From Hyphomicrobiales bacterium (GTDB lineage Bacteria; Pseudomonadota; Alphaproteobacteria; Rhizobiales; Beijerinckiaceae), in contig CANGIS010000009.1 of the NCBI GenBank assembly GCA_947454055.1, positions 1 through 64,000 on the forward strand: 64,000 nt of DNA. Direction: 5' to 3'. Positions within the stretch are counted from its first letter, which is position 1. Each line of letters begins with the position of its first letter. Positions 9,097-18,279 of this stretch are shown here, piece by piece. A program made the translations under genes and the position numbers. The notes under the pieces are model-generated. The model saw only the letters and a list, made by a program, of their open reading frames with translations, ran no database searches and was not told the origin of the DNA.

Positions 9097-10556
9097 GCGG
9101 CAGGCCTTTCCGTGGCGTGGCTCAGGATGACAGGTCTGCCATCAAGCGGGAAAACCTTGGCCGGATTGAGCAGCCATGCGGGATCGAATACCGCCCGCAC
9201 CCGCATCTGCTGGTTCAAATCAATCTCGGTAAATTGCTTGCGCATGAGATCGCGTTTTTCGATGCCGACACCATGCTCGCCGGTCAAGCACCCGCCAACT
9301 TCGACGCAGAGCTTCAAAATATCGTTGCCCGCTTCTTCCGCTTTGCGCGCTTCCTCGTCATCGTTGCAATTATACAGGATCAAGGGATGCAGATTACCAT
9401 CACCGGCGTGGAACACATTGGCCACGCGCAGGCCATAGCTTTTCACAATCTCGTCAATGCGGCGCAACACCAGCGGCAATTGGCCGGTCGGAATGGTACC
9501 GTCCATGCAGATATAATCGGCAATCCGGCCCGTGGCGCCAAAGGCCGATTTGCGGCCTTTCCAGATGGCTGCCGTCTCCATTGCGGATTTTGATTCTTTG
9601 ACCGTCTGGACGCCATGTTCTTTGGCAATCTTGACGATCTTTGCGAGCGTTGCGTCCATCTCGACCTCCGAGCCTTCGACCTCGATGATCAAAAGCGCCT
9701 CGGCATCGAGCGGATAGCCGGCATGGGCGAACGCTTCGCAGATTTCGATGGCGGGCTTGTCCATAAATTCCATCGCCACGGGAATGATGCCCGCCCCGAT
9801 AATGGCGGCTACCGCACGCCCTGCGGCGTCACTGGAATCAAAGCCGAACAGCACCGGCCGCGCGCCTTCCGCGAGGGGAAGAATACGCACAACCGCCTCG
9901 GTTACGACGCCGAGCTGGCCCTCCGAGCCGATCACCAGCCCCAAAAGATCAAGCCCCGGCGCATCCATCGCATCCGAGCCGATATCGACGATGGTGCCGT
10001 CGATCAGCACCATGCGCACGCCCAAAATATTGTTGGTGGTCACGCCATAGCGCAGGCAGTGCGCGCCGCCGGAGTTCATCGCGATATTGCCCGCAATCGT
10101 GCAGGCCAGTTGCGAGGACGGATCGGGCGCGTAGAAAAAGCCCTGATGGGCAACCTCGCCCGAAATGGCCAGATTGGTGATACCCGATTGCACGCGCATC
10201 GTGCGGTCGCCGAAATGGATGTCGAGCACGCGGTTCATTTTGCCGACGCCAAGCACAATGGCGTCTTCCTGCGGGATGGCGCCGCCCGCCAGCGAGGTGC
10301 CGGCACCACGCGGGATCACTTTGACGCCGAATTCGTTGCAATAGCGCAGCACGGCCGCGACTTCCTCCGTCGAGGTCGGCAAAACCACGGCCATCGGCAT
10401 TTTGCGATAGGCGGTCAGCGCATCGGTTTCAAACGCCCGGCGCTCGTCTTCGGAGGTGATCAGCGATGTCGCCGGAACCAAACCGGCCAGACCGGCGATG
10501 ATGGCATCCCGGCGAGCGAGAATCGCTTCGTCAGGCACTGGAAATTGAATGCTCAT
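9093..10556 (-). CDS. glcD: Glycolate oxidase catalytic subunit GlcD
   Basis: 487 residues from the ATG at 10556. A GGAGG lies 6 bases before it; an ATG immediately upstream (10559) would be only 3 bases from it, and longer starts lack a site. The N-terminal FAD-binding type 4 domain shows [14 protein letters not shown] and [17 protein letters not shown]. The C-terminal FAD-linked oxidase domain shows the HAGDGNLHP motif and the [10 protein letters not shown] signature. It oxidises glycolate (and often D-lactate) to the 2-oxoacid. It heads the glcDEF operon. A glycolate-responsive regulator is not seen beside it. Confidence 0.95.
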   Translation of the reverse strand: MSIQFPVPDEAILARRDAIIAGLAGLVPATSLITSEDERRAFETDALTAYRKMPMAVVLPTSTEEVAAVLRYCNEFGVKVIPRGAGTSLAGGAIPQEDAIVLGVGKMNRVLDIHFGDRTMRVQSGITNLAISGEVAHQGFFYAPDPSSQLACTIAGNIAMNSGGAHCLRYGVTTNNILGVRMVLIDGTIVDIGSDAMDAPGLDLLGLVIGSEGQLGVVTEAVVRILPLAEGARPVLFGFDSSDAAGRAVAAIIGAGIIPVAMEFMDKPAIEICEAFAHAGYPLDAEALLIIEVEGSEVEMDATLAKIVKIAKEHGVQTVKESKSAMETAAIWKGRKSAFGATGRIADYICMDGTIPTGQLPLVLRRIDEIVKSYGLRVANVFHAGDGNLHPLILYNCNDDEEARKAEEAGNDILKLCVEVGGCLTGEHGVGIEKRDLMRKQFTEIDLNQQMRVRAVFDPAWLLNPAKVFPLDGRPVILSHATERPAA

Positions 10557-10663
10557 CATGGACCTCCCGCGTGATCGGCGCTCGTCTACCATGTCAGAGT
10601 TTTCGGGGCATTTTGCAAGGGTCGATCCAAGCCAAAGCGCCGCTCGACCGTTTATGTTCTGAA

Positions 10664-12727
10664 TTACCGCTCGGCGAGCACGCGCGTTGGCGGAAAGGTG
10701 ATCTCGACCAAGGTGCCGGCGTGTTTTTTGGACCGGATGGCCATGGATGCCCGATTGGCCTCGACAAGCGCTTTCGTCAGCGGCAGTCCCAGTCCGGTTC
10801 CGCCGCCTTTGCGCGTGGTTGTCACTTGCCGGAAGGGCTCGAGCGCCGTGGCGATATCGGCCTCCGACATGCCGACGCCATTATCCTTCATGCGGATCAC
10901 CACTTCGCCATCGGCCGTCTGGGCTGTCGACACAATCACCTGCCCGCCTTCGGGAGTGAATTTGATGGCGTTCGAGAGAATGTTCAGTGTGATCTGGGTC
11001 AGCGAGCGCTCATCGGCGACAATCGAGGGAAGATGCGACGCGAGACTCATGCGCACCACGACACGGCCTTTATTGGCCGCCTCCTGCAATACTTTGGCGG
11101 CATTCAGCAGTACCGTGTTGGCGTCGACCTCGCCAAAGGTCAGATCGGCACGGCCGGCCTCGATTTTCGACAGATCCAGCAGATCGTTGACCAGATCGAG
11201 CACATGCGCGCCGGACGACAGAATATCGTTCAGATAGTCGCGATAGCGGGCATTGCCGAGCTGGCCGAACCGCTCATCATGCATGATTTCGGCAAAGCCG
11301 ATAATGGCCGACAAGGGCGTGCGGATTTCGTGGCTGATCCGCGCGATGAAATCGGATTTCCGCGCGCTGGCCGTCTCAGCGGCGCGGCGGGCCTCGATGA
11401 AATCGCGCTCGGCCCGCTTGAAGGTGGTGATGTCGCGCAAAACCGCGCAGAATTTAGGCTCGGCAAGGGTGCCAATCCTGCCGATTGTCATGAACAGGGC
11501 AAGGCGTCCGCCATCGCGGGTTTGGCCGATGACCTCGCGGCCGTCGTTCAGGACGCTGGCCACGCCATTATCCTTCAGGCCCTCGAGATAATCGAGGGCG
11601 CGGGCGCGGCTGTCTTCGGCCAACAGGGCGGTTAGGCGTTCGCCGATGATCTCATCAATGCCCAGACCGAAAAGGGCCTCGGCGGAGCGGTTCATCGACA
11701 CGACGCGGCCATCGCCGTCCAAGACGATCACGCCATCGGTTGCTGTGTCGAGAATGGCGGATAATTCGGCGGCGGAGACGCTCGAGGCTTCCGTTTGACG
11801 ACCGGTGTCGAAGGCGTCTTCAACGCTGTCGCGGGATGACAAGGTCTCAAACAGCATCATGCTGGCCGGCAGATCGTCCCATTCCAGCGTCTGGAGTTTG
11901 ACGCCGAGCGCTACCATATCGCCGTCGCGCCGACGCAGCAGCATCGCGCCCTCGTCATCGGAAGAGCGGCGGGAGGGATCGCGCCCGCCAAACATCGTGT
12001 CGATGCCGCCGACCTCGTGGAAGCTGTCGATGGACTCGTAACCCAACCAATCGAGCAGGGGTCTGTTCATCACAATCGGCACACCACCGCGGCTGATCAG
12101 GATGCCGATCGGCAGACGGTCCAGAATGTCGGGCAGGCGATCGAGGGTCGGGTGGGCGTTGACAGGCTCCGGCGCGGGTGGGCTCGGGGCAACCGTCGTG
12201 TGAACGGGGTCGAGGGCCTCGTCGCTGTCCATGTCGGCGTCGGGCCGCGCACCGAGTGCCCGCGCAATCTCTCTGAAGGCTTGCCGCTCGCTTGCGCTCA
12301 ACCCCATCGGGGCAGGCTGGGCTGATTGTGTCACGCGCTCGGGTTCAAGCGGGGCGGGCGCAGGGGGCGGAACGGCAACCGAGGGCGCTTCCATGAAGCC
12401 AAACCCGCGAAAGCCGTCAAACGCACCATCGGCACCGATAACCGGCGTACCTGATAACACCAGACGCGTCGCCTTGTTGCCGTCGAGCGGAACGCGTGTC
12501 TCAACACCGACAAAGGTGGTCCGCGACGCGATGGCATCCCCGATCAGGTCGCCCTCGGGCCAGATACTGCCCGAATAGTGAGCCGCCAACACCGCAACGG
12601 CCTCGCTCGCCTCTGGAAACTGAAATCGGCCGACCCGATCCGTCTGCCAGACAAACCGAACCATCACGCCGCGCTGGGCGGGGCGCGTCGGGCGGGAATC
12701 TGCAGCAGGGGTGTCACCAGTGTTCAT
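10664..12727 (-). CDS. PAS-domain sensor histidine kinase, PdhS/PleC/DivJ type
   Basis: 687 residues from the ATG at 12727; an upstream TTG at 12790 would add 21. Two PAS-like regions (about 180-290 and 310-430) lead to an H-box with HEIRTPLSAIIGFAEIMHDE, catalytic His near residue 466, then N-box (LNILSNAIKFTPEGG), G1 (KDNGVGM) and G2 (GGGTGLGLPLTK). The segment FGQLGNARYRDYLNDI after the His is typical of kinases that control the DivK/CtrA cell-cycle pathway of Alphaproteobacteria, of which PdhS of Brucella is one. No membrane span is apparent, which fits the cytoplasmic PdhS more than DivJ or PleC. No response regulator is adjacent. Confidence 0.8.
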   Translation of the reverse strand: MNTGDTPAADSRPTRPAQRGVMVRFVWQTDRVGRFQFPEASEAVAVLAAHYSGSIWPEGDLIGDAIASRTTFVGVETRVPLDGNKATRLVLSGTPVIGADGAFDGFRGFGFMEAPSVAVPPPAPAPLEPERVTQSAQPAPMGLSASERQAFREIARALGARPDADMDSDEALDPVHTTVAPSPPAPEPVNAHPTLDRLPDILDRLPIGILISRGGVPIVMNRPLLDWLGYESIDSFHEVGGIDTMFGGRDPSRRSSDDEGAMLLRRRDGDMVALGVKLQTLEWDDLPASMMLFETLSSRDSVEDAFDTGRQTEASSVSAAELSAILDTATDGVIVLDGDGRVVSMNRSAEALFGLGIDEIIGERLTALLAEDSRARALDYLEGLKDNGVASVLNDGREVIGQTRDGGRLALFMTIGRIGTLAEPKFCAVLRDITTFKRAERDFIEARRAAETASARKSDFIARISHEIRTPLSAIIGFAEIMHDERFGQLGNARYRDYLNDILSSGAHVLDLVNDLLDLSKIEAGRADLTFGEVDANTVLLNAAKVLQEAANKGRVVVRMSLASHLPSIVADERSLTQITLNILSNAIKFTPEGGQVIVSTAQTADGEVVIRMKDNGVGMSEADIATALEPFRQVTTTRKGGGTGLGLPLTKALVEANRASMAIRSKKHAGTLVEITFPPTRVLAER

Positions 12728-12898
12728 CGACAGGATGGGTTCATAGCCAGGATGGAAGAACGTTGGCGGGAACCCTTTGGATCCTCGCAACTTTCTTAAA
12801 ATGATCGCGAAAATATTAATCGATCACACGGCTTTGCGTCCAACCTTATCTCCCCCGAAGGTTGAATATTCGAAAACACCGTTAACGCCCGGTCGTGG

Positions 12899-12927
12899 TT
12901 GACGATTGTGCAGTGCAGCATTATATT
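12899..12927 (+). promoter_or_regulatory. Predicted sigma-70 promoter of the phasin genes
   Basis: TTGACG at 12899-12904 and TATATT at 12922-12927 are separated by 17 bases, close to the housekeeping consensus, and lie 62 bases before the phasin ATG. The -10 element is covered by the palindrome at 12909-12935. Confidence 0.65.
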
Positions 12928-12935
12928 GCACTGCA
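12909..12935. promoter_or_regulatory. Perfect palindromic operator over the phasin promoter (PhaR-like site)
   Basis: TGCAGTGCA and its exact reverse complement TGCACTGCA flank a 9-base AT-rich spacer. PhaR repressors of polyhydroxyalkanoate metabolism bind TGC/GCA-rich palindromes ahead of phasin genes in related bacteria, and bound repressor here would cover the spacer and -10 region. Assignment to PhaR is by context; no phaR gene lies in the window. Confidence 0.6.
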
Positions 12936-12989
12936 GTATATCGGGTCAGGCCTTGATCCGACGCCGTAACCTTGAAACAGGAAGAAATC

Positions 12990-13430
12990 ATGTCAAAATC
13001 GCCCCTAGGATACGAAATTCCCGTTGAAATGCGTGATATGGCCGAAAAGAGCGTCGAACAGGCCAAGACCGCTTTTGACGGTTTCATCGGTGCCGCCAGC
13101 AAGGCGGTCGCCGCTGCCGACACGCAGACATCGACCGCCCAGCATCAATCGCTCGATCTTGCCAAGCGTGCCATGAGCTATGCCGAGCAGAATGTTGCGG
13201 CGGCCTTTGATCTGGCGCAACGTCTGGTTCACGCCAAGGACGTACAGGAAGTCGTTCACATCCAGACGGAATTCGTGAAATCGCAGGTATCATCCCTGCA
13301 GTCGCAGATGACCGAATTCGGCTCGACGGTGCAGGCCTCGGCCCGCAAGACGGCGGAAAGCGTGCAGGCAACGGTGGAAGGTGCCGCTGCCGAAATCCGC
13401 AAGGCCGCCACCACGACCAAGCGTAAGTAA
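12990..13430 (+). CDS. Phasin family protein
   Basis: 146 residues from the ATG at 12990 (preceded by AGGAAG; a TTG at 12972 is less likely). The protein is an almost continuous amphipathic helix with a phasin pattern: EMRDMAEKSVEQAKTAFDGF, then repeated Ala, Gln and Ser-rich heptads, and a basic end (TTTKRK). Phasins coat intracellular polyhydroxyalkanoate granules and modulate granule size. It is followed by a second phasin gene 54 bp downstream and preceded by a promoter with a PhaR-like operator. No PHA synthase is in the window. Confidence 0.9.
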   Translation: MSKSPLGYEIPVEMRDMAEKSVEQAKTAFDGFIGAASKAVAAADTQTSTAQHQSLDLAKRAMSYAEQNVAAAFDLAQRLVHAKDVQEVVHIQTEFVKSQVSSLQSQMTEFGSTVQASARKTAESVQATVEGAAAEIRKAATTTKRK

Positions 13431-13484
13431 GCCTGTTTCCGGCTTCGTAATCCTTGAACGTTTTGCCCCCTAAAGGAGGATCAA

Positions 13485-14270
13485 ATGGCATCCGATGTCA
13501 CAGTTCCTGGTAAACCTAGTGATACCGCTGCAGCGCCGGTGAAGACTGACGCTGTGGCGACAACCGCTTCAGCGCCCGTTCAGGCCGTCATCGCGCGTCC
13601 GGATACGTCCGTGGCGGTGCGTACGGTTGGTGCCCAACCAGCCCTTGACGGGGCCAAGCCATTGGCCAAGACGGCTCCTGCCATCAAGGCCGTTGCCAGC
13701 AAGGCCAAAGCTCCTGTTGCGAAAAAGAAAACGGCAGCCAAAGCGGTCGCCGTCAAGTCGGTGGAAGCCAAACCTGTTGCGAAGGCGGCCGTAAAGAGCA
13801 CGGCAAAGGCTGTGACACCCAAGGTCGAGCCCGTTCGCGCCGTGACCTCCAAGCCGACGCTCAAGCGGGTTCAACCGGCTGATGCGCTGAGGTCCATGGC
13901 CGAGCAATCGCTTGCCCAGGCGAGAACCGCCTTCGCCAAATCACAGCAGGCGACGGAAAGCTTCACCAAGGGATTTGAGTCGAGCGGAGAAGTTGTCCAG
14001 TCGGGTCTGAAAGAGATCCAGCTCCGGATGACCGAGGCGATGGAAGCACAGACTCAGGCGGCCTTCGGCTTCTTTCGGGCGATGACCAAGGTTCATTCGC
14101 TTTCCGAGGCGATTGATCTGCAATCGAGCGAAATGCGCCGTGGTGTCGAGCGCACGCTGGGCGAGGCGAAGGAGATTTCGTCGCTGGCTCAAGCCATCGC
14201 TTCGAAAGCGTCGGAGCCTGTCCGCAAGGCGTTTGACCACGCGTTGAATACGACGCGCGCCGGACATTAA
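13485..14270 (+). CDS. Phasin with Ala/Lys/Pro-rich N-terminal extension
   Basis: 261 residues; AAAGGAGG precedes the ATG by 6 bases. Residues 1-130 are low-complexity Ala, Lys, Val and Pro (for example KAPVAKKKTAAKAV), like the tails of histone H1-type proteins. Residues 130-255 form a phasin helix (LRSMAEQSLAQARTAFAKSQ through QAIASKASEPVRKAF). The basic part could bind nucleic acid while the phasin part binds granules. PhaF of Pseudomonas links granules to the nucleoid with a similar composition, but its basic region is C-terminal, so the order here is reversed. It shares the upstream promoter with the first phasin, and a terminator follows. Confidence 0.85.
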   Translation: MASDVTVPGKPSDTAAAPVKTDAVATTASAPVQAVIARPDTSVAVRTVGAQPALDGAKPLAKTAPAIKAVASKAKAPVAKKKTAAKAVAVKSVEAKPVAKAAVKSTAKAVTPKVEPVRAVTSKPTLKRVQPADALRSMAEQSLAQARTAFAKSQQATESFTKGFESSGEVVQSGLKEIQLRMTEAMEAQTQAAFGFFRAMTKVHSLSEAIDLQSSEMRRGVERTLGEAKEISSLAQAIASKASEPVRKAFDHALNTTRAGH

Positions 14271-14296
14271 AGACAAGGTTGTTTTAAGCCTCTTGA

Positions 14297-14333
14297 AAAA
14301 GCGGGCGGCCCGGCGTAGGGTCCGCCCGCTTTT
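14297..14333 (+). terminator. Rho-independent terminator of the phasin unit
   Basis: AAAAGCGGGCGG and CCGCCCGCTTTT form a strong 12-bp stem around a 13-base loop, ending in T residues, 26 bp after the phasin stop and 7 bp before tRNA-His. Confidence 0.8.
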
Positions 14334-14340
14334 GAAATAT

Positions 14341-14417
14341 GCAGCTATAGCTCAGTTGGTTAGAGCGCTAGATTGTGGATCTAGAGGTCCCCCGTTCGAG
14401 CCGGGGTAGCTGTACCA
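14341..14417 (+). tRNA. tRNA-His(GTG), no encoded G-1, A73
   Basis: A 77-base cloverleaf with anticodon stem CTAGA/TCTAG around loop TTGTGGA (anticodon GTG) and an encoded CCA. The acceptor starts G1 opposite T72, giving a G-U pair. The base before G1 is T and the discriminator is A, not C. Most bacterial tRNA-His have G-1 paired with C73; a large alphaproteobacterial group lost this together with a divergent histidyl-tRNA synthetase. Confidence 0.95.
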
Positions 14418-14451
14418 TCGCTTTTCCATGCTTTGCCATGGATAGCGTGGC

Positions 14452-15069
14452 CTAGCGGAGGGCGATAATCAGCCCTGCAGCGGCGAGAACCGTCCCAGAA
14501 ATCCGGTTGATTCGACGCCGCGCTGTGGCGCTGGCAAACAGACGCCGCGCTTTTGAGGCGGCCGCCGCATAGGCCAGCATCGTGACGGAGATGATGGTGG
14601 CGATAACGATGCCAACCAGCAGAAAATCCGCGATGCTCAAGCGCTGAAGATCGAGGATGGATGGCAACAGGGCCATGAAAAACAAAATGGGCTTCGGATT
14701 GCCCAGCGTCAGCGAATAGACCGTCAGAAAGAGGGAAAGCGGCGCATCCGAGGTAGGCTCGGCGTCCGCCTCCGCTTCTGCGCCGACCGGTGCCGTCCAG
14801 AGCCGATAGGCCAACCAGACGAGATAGGTAGCACCTCCCCATTTGATGACGAGAAAGATCGGCGCATAGGCTTCGGCGAGGGCGGCAAATCCGGCCGCCG
14901 CCGCCGCATAAAGCATCAAGTCGCCGAAGACGAAACCGGCAATGAACGGCGCAATTCCCTTCAGGCCCTTGGCCAAGGCCCGCGCGATAACGGCCGCCAC
15001 GCCGGGGCCTGGCGTGGCTACGGCGGCAAAATAGGTCAGCGAAAAGATGAGGAGGCCGGAAAGGGTCAT
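14452..15069 (-). CDS. LysE/RhtB family amino-acid exporter
   Basis: 205 residues, the normal family length, with about six membrane spans. The signature near the N-terminus (FAAVATPGPGVAAVIARAL) and the following ALAKGLKGIAPFIAGFVFGD are typical of LysE translocators, which export amino acids or homoserine lactone. A charged Glu/Ala-rich loop lies in the middle. The gene is monocistronic and divergent from the TylF-like gene. The exact substrate cannot be read from sequence. Confidence 0.9.
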   Translation of the reverse strand: MTLSGLLIFSLTYFAAVATPGPGVAAVIARALAKGLKGIAPFIAGFVFGDLMLYAAAAAGFAALAEAYAPIFLVIKWGGATYLVWLAYRLWTAPVGAEAEADAEPTSDAPLSLFLTVYSLTLGNPKPILFFMALLPSILDLQRLSIADFLLVGIVIATIISVTMLAYAAAASKARRLFASATARRRINRISGTVLAAAGLIIALR

Positions 15070-15209
15070 TCGATTACCTGATGCTCTTTATCGTTAAAGC
15101 GTCTGATGAACTATAATGGGAGGCAGATATACGTCCAAGACATGGATAGAGAGCGGGTAGGCGGACGTAAAGACCTTGCTGTACTGTTGAATTGACGTTA
15201 CGGTAATTT

Positions 15210-16022
15210 GTGGTCGAGTCCGGTACGATTGTCGTTTGGATCGATAAAAAGCTGGTGCACCAGATGGAACAAACCGGCAATTATTTTGGTCAAGCCTTTT
15301 TCGGCTTAGCGGATCGTGCGTCGTTTGCCCAGCATGTGACGGCCTCGTTCGAGGCGATCAGCCCGCCATGGCGGACGGGCGTTTTTACCGGCGACAACCT
15401 CATCACCTTTGGCAAAAATCTGTCCTTCCTGCTCGATGAACCTTTTATGGCGGCAATTGCAGCCCACACCAGCAACGAGGTTGAAAAGAGCATCCTGTGG
15501 CGGACGGCGGTGCTGGTCTGGGCGGCACGCAACGGATTGCGGCGCGAGGGCGATTTTGTCGAATGCGGCTGCTATCGGGGAATTTCAGCGCGTATCGTCT
15601 GCGATGCGATCGATTTCAACGCTTATGATCGCGCGTTCTATCTGTATGATCTGTTCGAATATCCCGAAGGCAGCCAGCACACCCATATGCCAGGCATGGG
15701 GCCGCATTTGTATAACGAGGTTGTCGAGCGCTTTTCCACGATTCCCCGCGCCCATGTAATCAAGGGGTCGGTTCCCGAAACCCTACATATCAGCTCGCCG
15801 AAAAAGATCGCCTTTCTGCATATCGATATGAACAATGTTGCCCCCGAGATCGGGGCACTCGAACTCTTGTTCGAGCGGGTAACATCAGGCGGCGTGATCG
15901 TGCTCGATGATTATGGCTATATGCCCTATCGGGCCCAACGGGACGCCGAGCGGCTATGGTTTGCCGATCGCGGCTATGACGTGATTGAATTGCCGACGAG
16001 CCAAGGGCTGGTCATCAAATAG
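15210..16022 (+). CDS. TylF/MycF-like SAM-dependent methyltransferase
   Basis: 270 residues from a GTG at 15210; an ATG at 15264 is possible, and neither has a good ribosome site. The Rossmann motif is VECGCYRGISARIV near residue 115. FLYDLFEYPEG and the metal-site region IAFLHIDMNNVAPEIGAL, then GGVIVLDDYGY, follow as in macrocin O-methyltransferase relatives. TylF members methylate sugar hydroxyls with a divalent metal. No sugar or polyketide genes are near, so it is an orphan; in Gram-negatives such genes often modify surface glycans (inference). The N-terminal 80 residues are not recognised. Confidence 0.75.
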   Translation: MVESGTIVVWIDKKLVHQMEQTGNYFGQAFFGLADRASFAQHVTASFEAISPPWRTGVFTGDNLITFGKNLSFLLDEPFMAAIAAHTSNEVEKSILWRTAVLVWAARNGLRREGDFVECGCYRGISARIVCDAIDFNAYDRAFYLYDLFEYPEGSQHTHMPGMGPHLYNEVVERFSTIPRAHVIKGSVPETLHISSPKKIAFLHIDMNNVAPEIGALELLFERVTSGGVIVLDDYGYMPYRAQRDAERLWFADRGYDVIELPTSQGLVIK

Positions 16023-16024
16023 CG

Positions 16025-17164
16025 TTAACGGACGCGCTCGACCGTCCCCGGCATCACCTGAAACCGCTCGGCGCCCGTGGGCAAATCCGTAAACATCATG
16101 CCGTCCGCGCCGGTCATAAACACTTGCGAGCCCAAGGCGTTCAGCGTGTCGAACAGGGCAGCTCGGCGGCGCGGATCGAGATGGGCGGCGACTTCATCGA
16201 GCAGCACAAGAGGCGCCATACCGCTCATCGCGGCAACAAGGCGGGCATGGGCCAGCACAATGCCGATCAACAATGCCTTTTGTTCACCGGTTGAAGCCCG
16301 ATCGGCGGCCACATCTTTCGGGCCATGCCGCACCAGCAAATCGGACGCCTGTGGACCGATCGTTGCCCGTCCAGCGGCCCGATCCCGCGGACGATTGTTC
16401 CGGAGCAAGGTTCTAAACCGATCTTCGACATCGACTGCCGCATGCTGGGCAAGTTCGGCCTCGATGGTGCCTTCCAGTCGGATGTCGGCCCAGGGAAAGG
16501 CCGAGGCGTCGTCACGTTCCTGCGCAATCAAGCCCGAAAGCTGGACGACCGCCTCCCGTCGCGCGGCGGCAACGGCTACGCCCGTCTCGGCCACTTCGCG
16601 CTCAACCGCGTCGAGCCAAGCGGGGTCCGGCGTGTGGTCTTCCAAGATCCGGTTGCGCGACCGCAGAGCGCGCTCGAGCGCATTGACGCGAGCGCCGTGA
16701 GCAGGGTCAATGGCCAGCACCAGACGATCCAGAAAACGGCGTCTGTCCCCTGCCGATCCGGTAAAAAGCCCGTCAAAGGCGGGGGTCAGCCAGACGATAC
16801 GCAGATAATCGGTGAACGCCGCGGCGGAACTCCGAGGCTCACCCTCCATGCGATATTTGCGCGGTCCATGACCGTCGGGCCCCGGAGGTTCAAGTCCGGT
16901 GCCGAGCCGGACCGGATCGAAGGGGCCGGAAAGCTCGGCCGCTACCGCAAAACCGCCTGCCCCTTTTTCACGCGCCATATGGCTCAAATCGGCCCGACGC
17001 AGACCGCGGCCGGGAGAGAACAGCGATATGGATTCGAGAAGATTGGTCTTGCCCGCGCCATTCTCACCCGTAAACGCAACCATGCGACCGGCGATGTCGA
17101 GATCGAGCGCCGGATAGGAACGGAAATCCTGCAGAATGAGGCGGGTGAGAAGCGGATTCGTCAA
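16025..17164 (-). CDS. recF: DNA replication and repair protein RecF
   Basis: 379 residues. The SMC-like ATPase shows Walker A (FTGENGAGKTNLLE), a signature segment (DRASTGEQKALLIGIVLAHA) and Walker B (LVLLDEVAAHLDPRRR). The N-terminus LTRLILQDFRSYP matches RecF, which fixes the start at a TTG overlapping the dnaN stop (TTGA); the next Met is too far inside. RecF loads RecA at gaps with RecO and RecR. It lies in the order dnaA-dnaN-recF on the minus strand. Confidence 0.95.
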   Translation of the reverse strand: MTNPLLTRLILQDFRSYPALDLDIAGRMVAFTGENGAGKTNLLESISLFSPGRGLRRADLSHMAREKGAGGFAVAAELSGPFDPVRLGTGLEPPGPDGHGPRKYRMEGEPRSSAAAFTDYLRIVWLTPAFDGLFTGSAGDRRRFLDRLVLAIDPAHGARVNALERALRSRNRILEDHTPDPAWLDAVEREVAETGVAVAAARREAVVQLSGLIAQERDDASAFPWADIRLEGTIEAELAQHAAVDVEDRFRTLLRNNRPRDRAAGRATIGPQASDLLVRHGPKDVAADRASTGEQKALLIGIVLAHARLVAAMSGMAPLVLLDEVAAHLDPRRRAALFDTLNALGSQVFMTGADGMMFTDLPTGAERFQVMPGTVERVR

Positions 17165-18279
17165 ACGCGCATCGGCATCAAGACGTAAAGGGCGCTGGCA
17201 CCCTCGCGATCCTGAATCAGCGTTGGCGAACCGGAATCAGCCAATTTGAGCAGCGCGGTGTCGCTGTCCAACTCGCCGCAAATATCCATGAGATAGCGGG
17301 CGTTGAAACCAATCTCGATCGCGCCTTGATCATAATCGACTTCGATCTCTTCGGTCGCCGATCCCGAATCAGGGTTCACAACCGAAAGCGTGAGCTTGTG
17401 ATCGGCCAATGTCATCTTTACCGCACGGCTACGCTCTGATGAAATCGTCGAGACACGGTCAACGGCGGCGGTGAATTCGGCTTTATCGACAGTCAAAAGC
17501 TTGTCGTTCGCCATCGGGATAACGCGCTGATAGTCCGGGAACGTGCCGTCAATCAGTTTTGACGTCAAAACGACTTCGCCGAAGGTTAGGCGAATTTTCG
17601 TTGCCGAAAGCTCGATCTGAACCTGATCGGCACTGCTCTCAACCAGCTTGATGATCTCGTTGACGGCCTTGCGCGGCACAATAACGCCCGGCATACCAGA
17701 CGAGCCCTCAGGCGCATCAGTTTCGACGCGGGCCAAGCGATGGCCGTCTGTCGCCACAGCGCGCAACATCGAATGGCCCATCACATCGATTGTGTGCAGG
17801 TAAATACCATTGAGATAATAGCGTGTCTCTTCGGTCGAAATCGCAAATTGCGTCTTTTCGATCAGACGGCGCAACTCACCACCCGGCAGCGAGAAGTGAT
17901 GGCCGATATCGCCCGCCGCGAGATCCGGAAAATCACTGTCGGGCAAGGTCTGAAGCGTGAAGCGCGAACGGCCGGAGCGGATCACCATTGTATTGGTATC
18001 GCCCACCATTTCGAGCGAAACCTGCGCGCCATCGGGCAGTTTCCGCACGATCTCGTAGAGCATATAGGCCGGAACGGTGGTCGCACCCGCTTGCTCGACA
18101 TCGGCGGCAAACCGCTCGGTGACCTCAAGATCCAGATCGGTTGCCTTCAAGCGAAGCGAGGCATCATCCGCCTGGATCAGAATGTTCGACAGGATCGGAA
18201 TCGTGTTGCGCCGCTCCACCACACGGTGGACATGACCGAGAGAACGCAGCAGGGCTGCTCTTTCAACAGTGACTTTCAT
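17161..18279 (-). CDS. dnaN: DNA polymerase III beta subunit (sliding clamp)
   Basis: 372 residues with the three clamp domains. The N-terminus has RAALLRSLGHVHRVVERRNT with IPILSNILI, domain 3 has FNARYLMDIC, and the C-terminus is YVLMPMRV, where the usual clamp end is MPMRL/V. The dimeric clamp tethers polymerase III to DNA. An AAGG precedes the ATG by 6 bases. It lies 177 bp downstream of dnaA and is translationally coupled to recF. Confidence 0.97.
   Translation of the reverse strand: MKVTVERAALLRSLGHVHRVVERRNTIPILSNILIQADDASLRLKATDLDLEVTERFAADVEQAGATTVPAYMLYEIVRKLPDGAQVSLEMVGDTNTMVIRSGRSRFTLQTLPDSDFPDLAAGDIGHHFSLPGGELRRLIEKTQFAISTEETRYYLNGIYLHTIDVMGHSMLRAVATDGHRLARVETDAPEGSSGMPGVIVPRKAVNEIIKLVESSADQVQIELSATKIRLTFGEVVLTSKLIDGTFPDYQRVIPMANDKLLTVDKAEFTAAVDRVSTISSERSRAVKMTLADHKLTLSVVNPDSGSATEEIEVDYDQGAIEIGFNARYLMDICGELDSDTALLKLADSGSPTLIQDREGASALYVLMPMRV

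Noticed and set aside
10571-11635. Long open frame antisense to the histidine kinase
   Set aside because: It is opposite a gene with clear kinase motifs and has the His/Arg/Gln-rich composition of a complementary frame.
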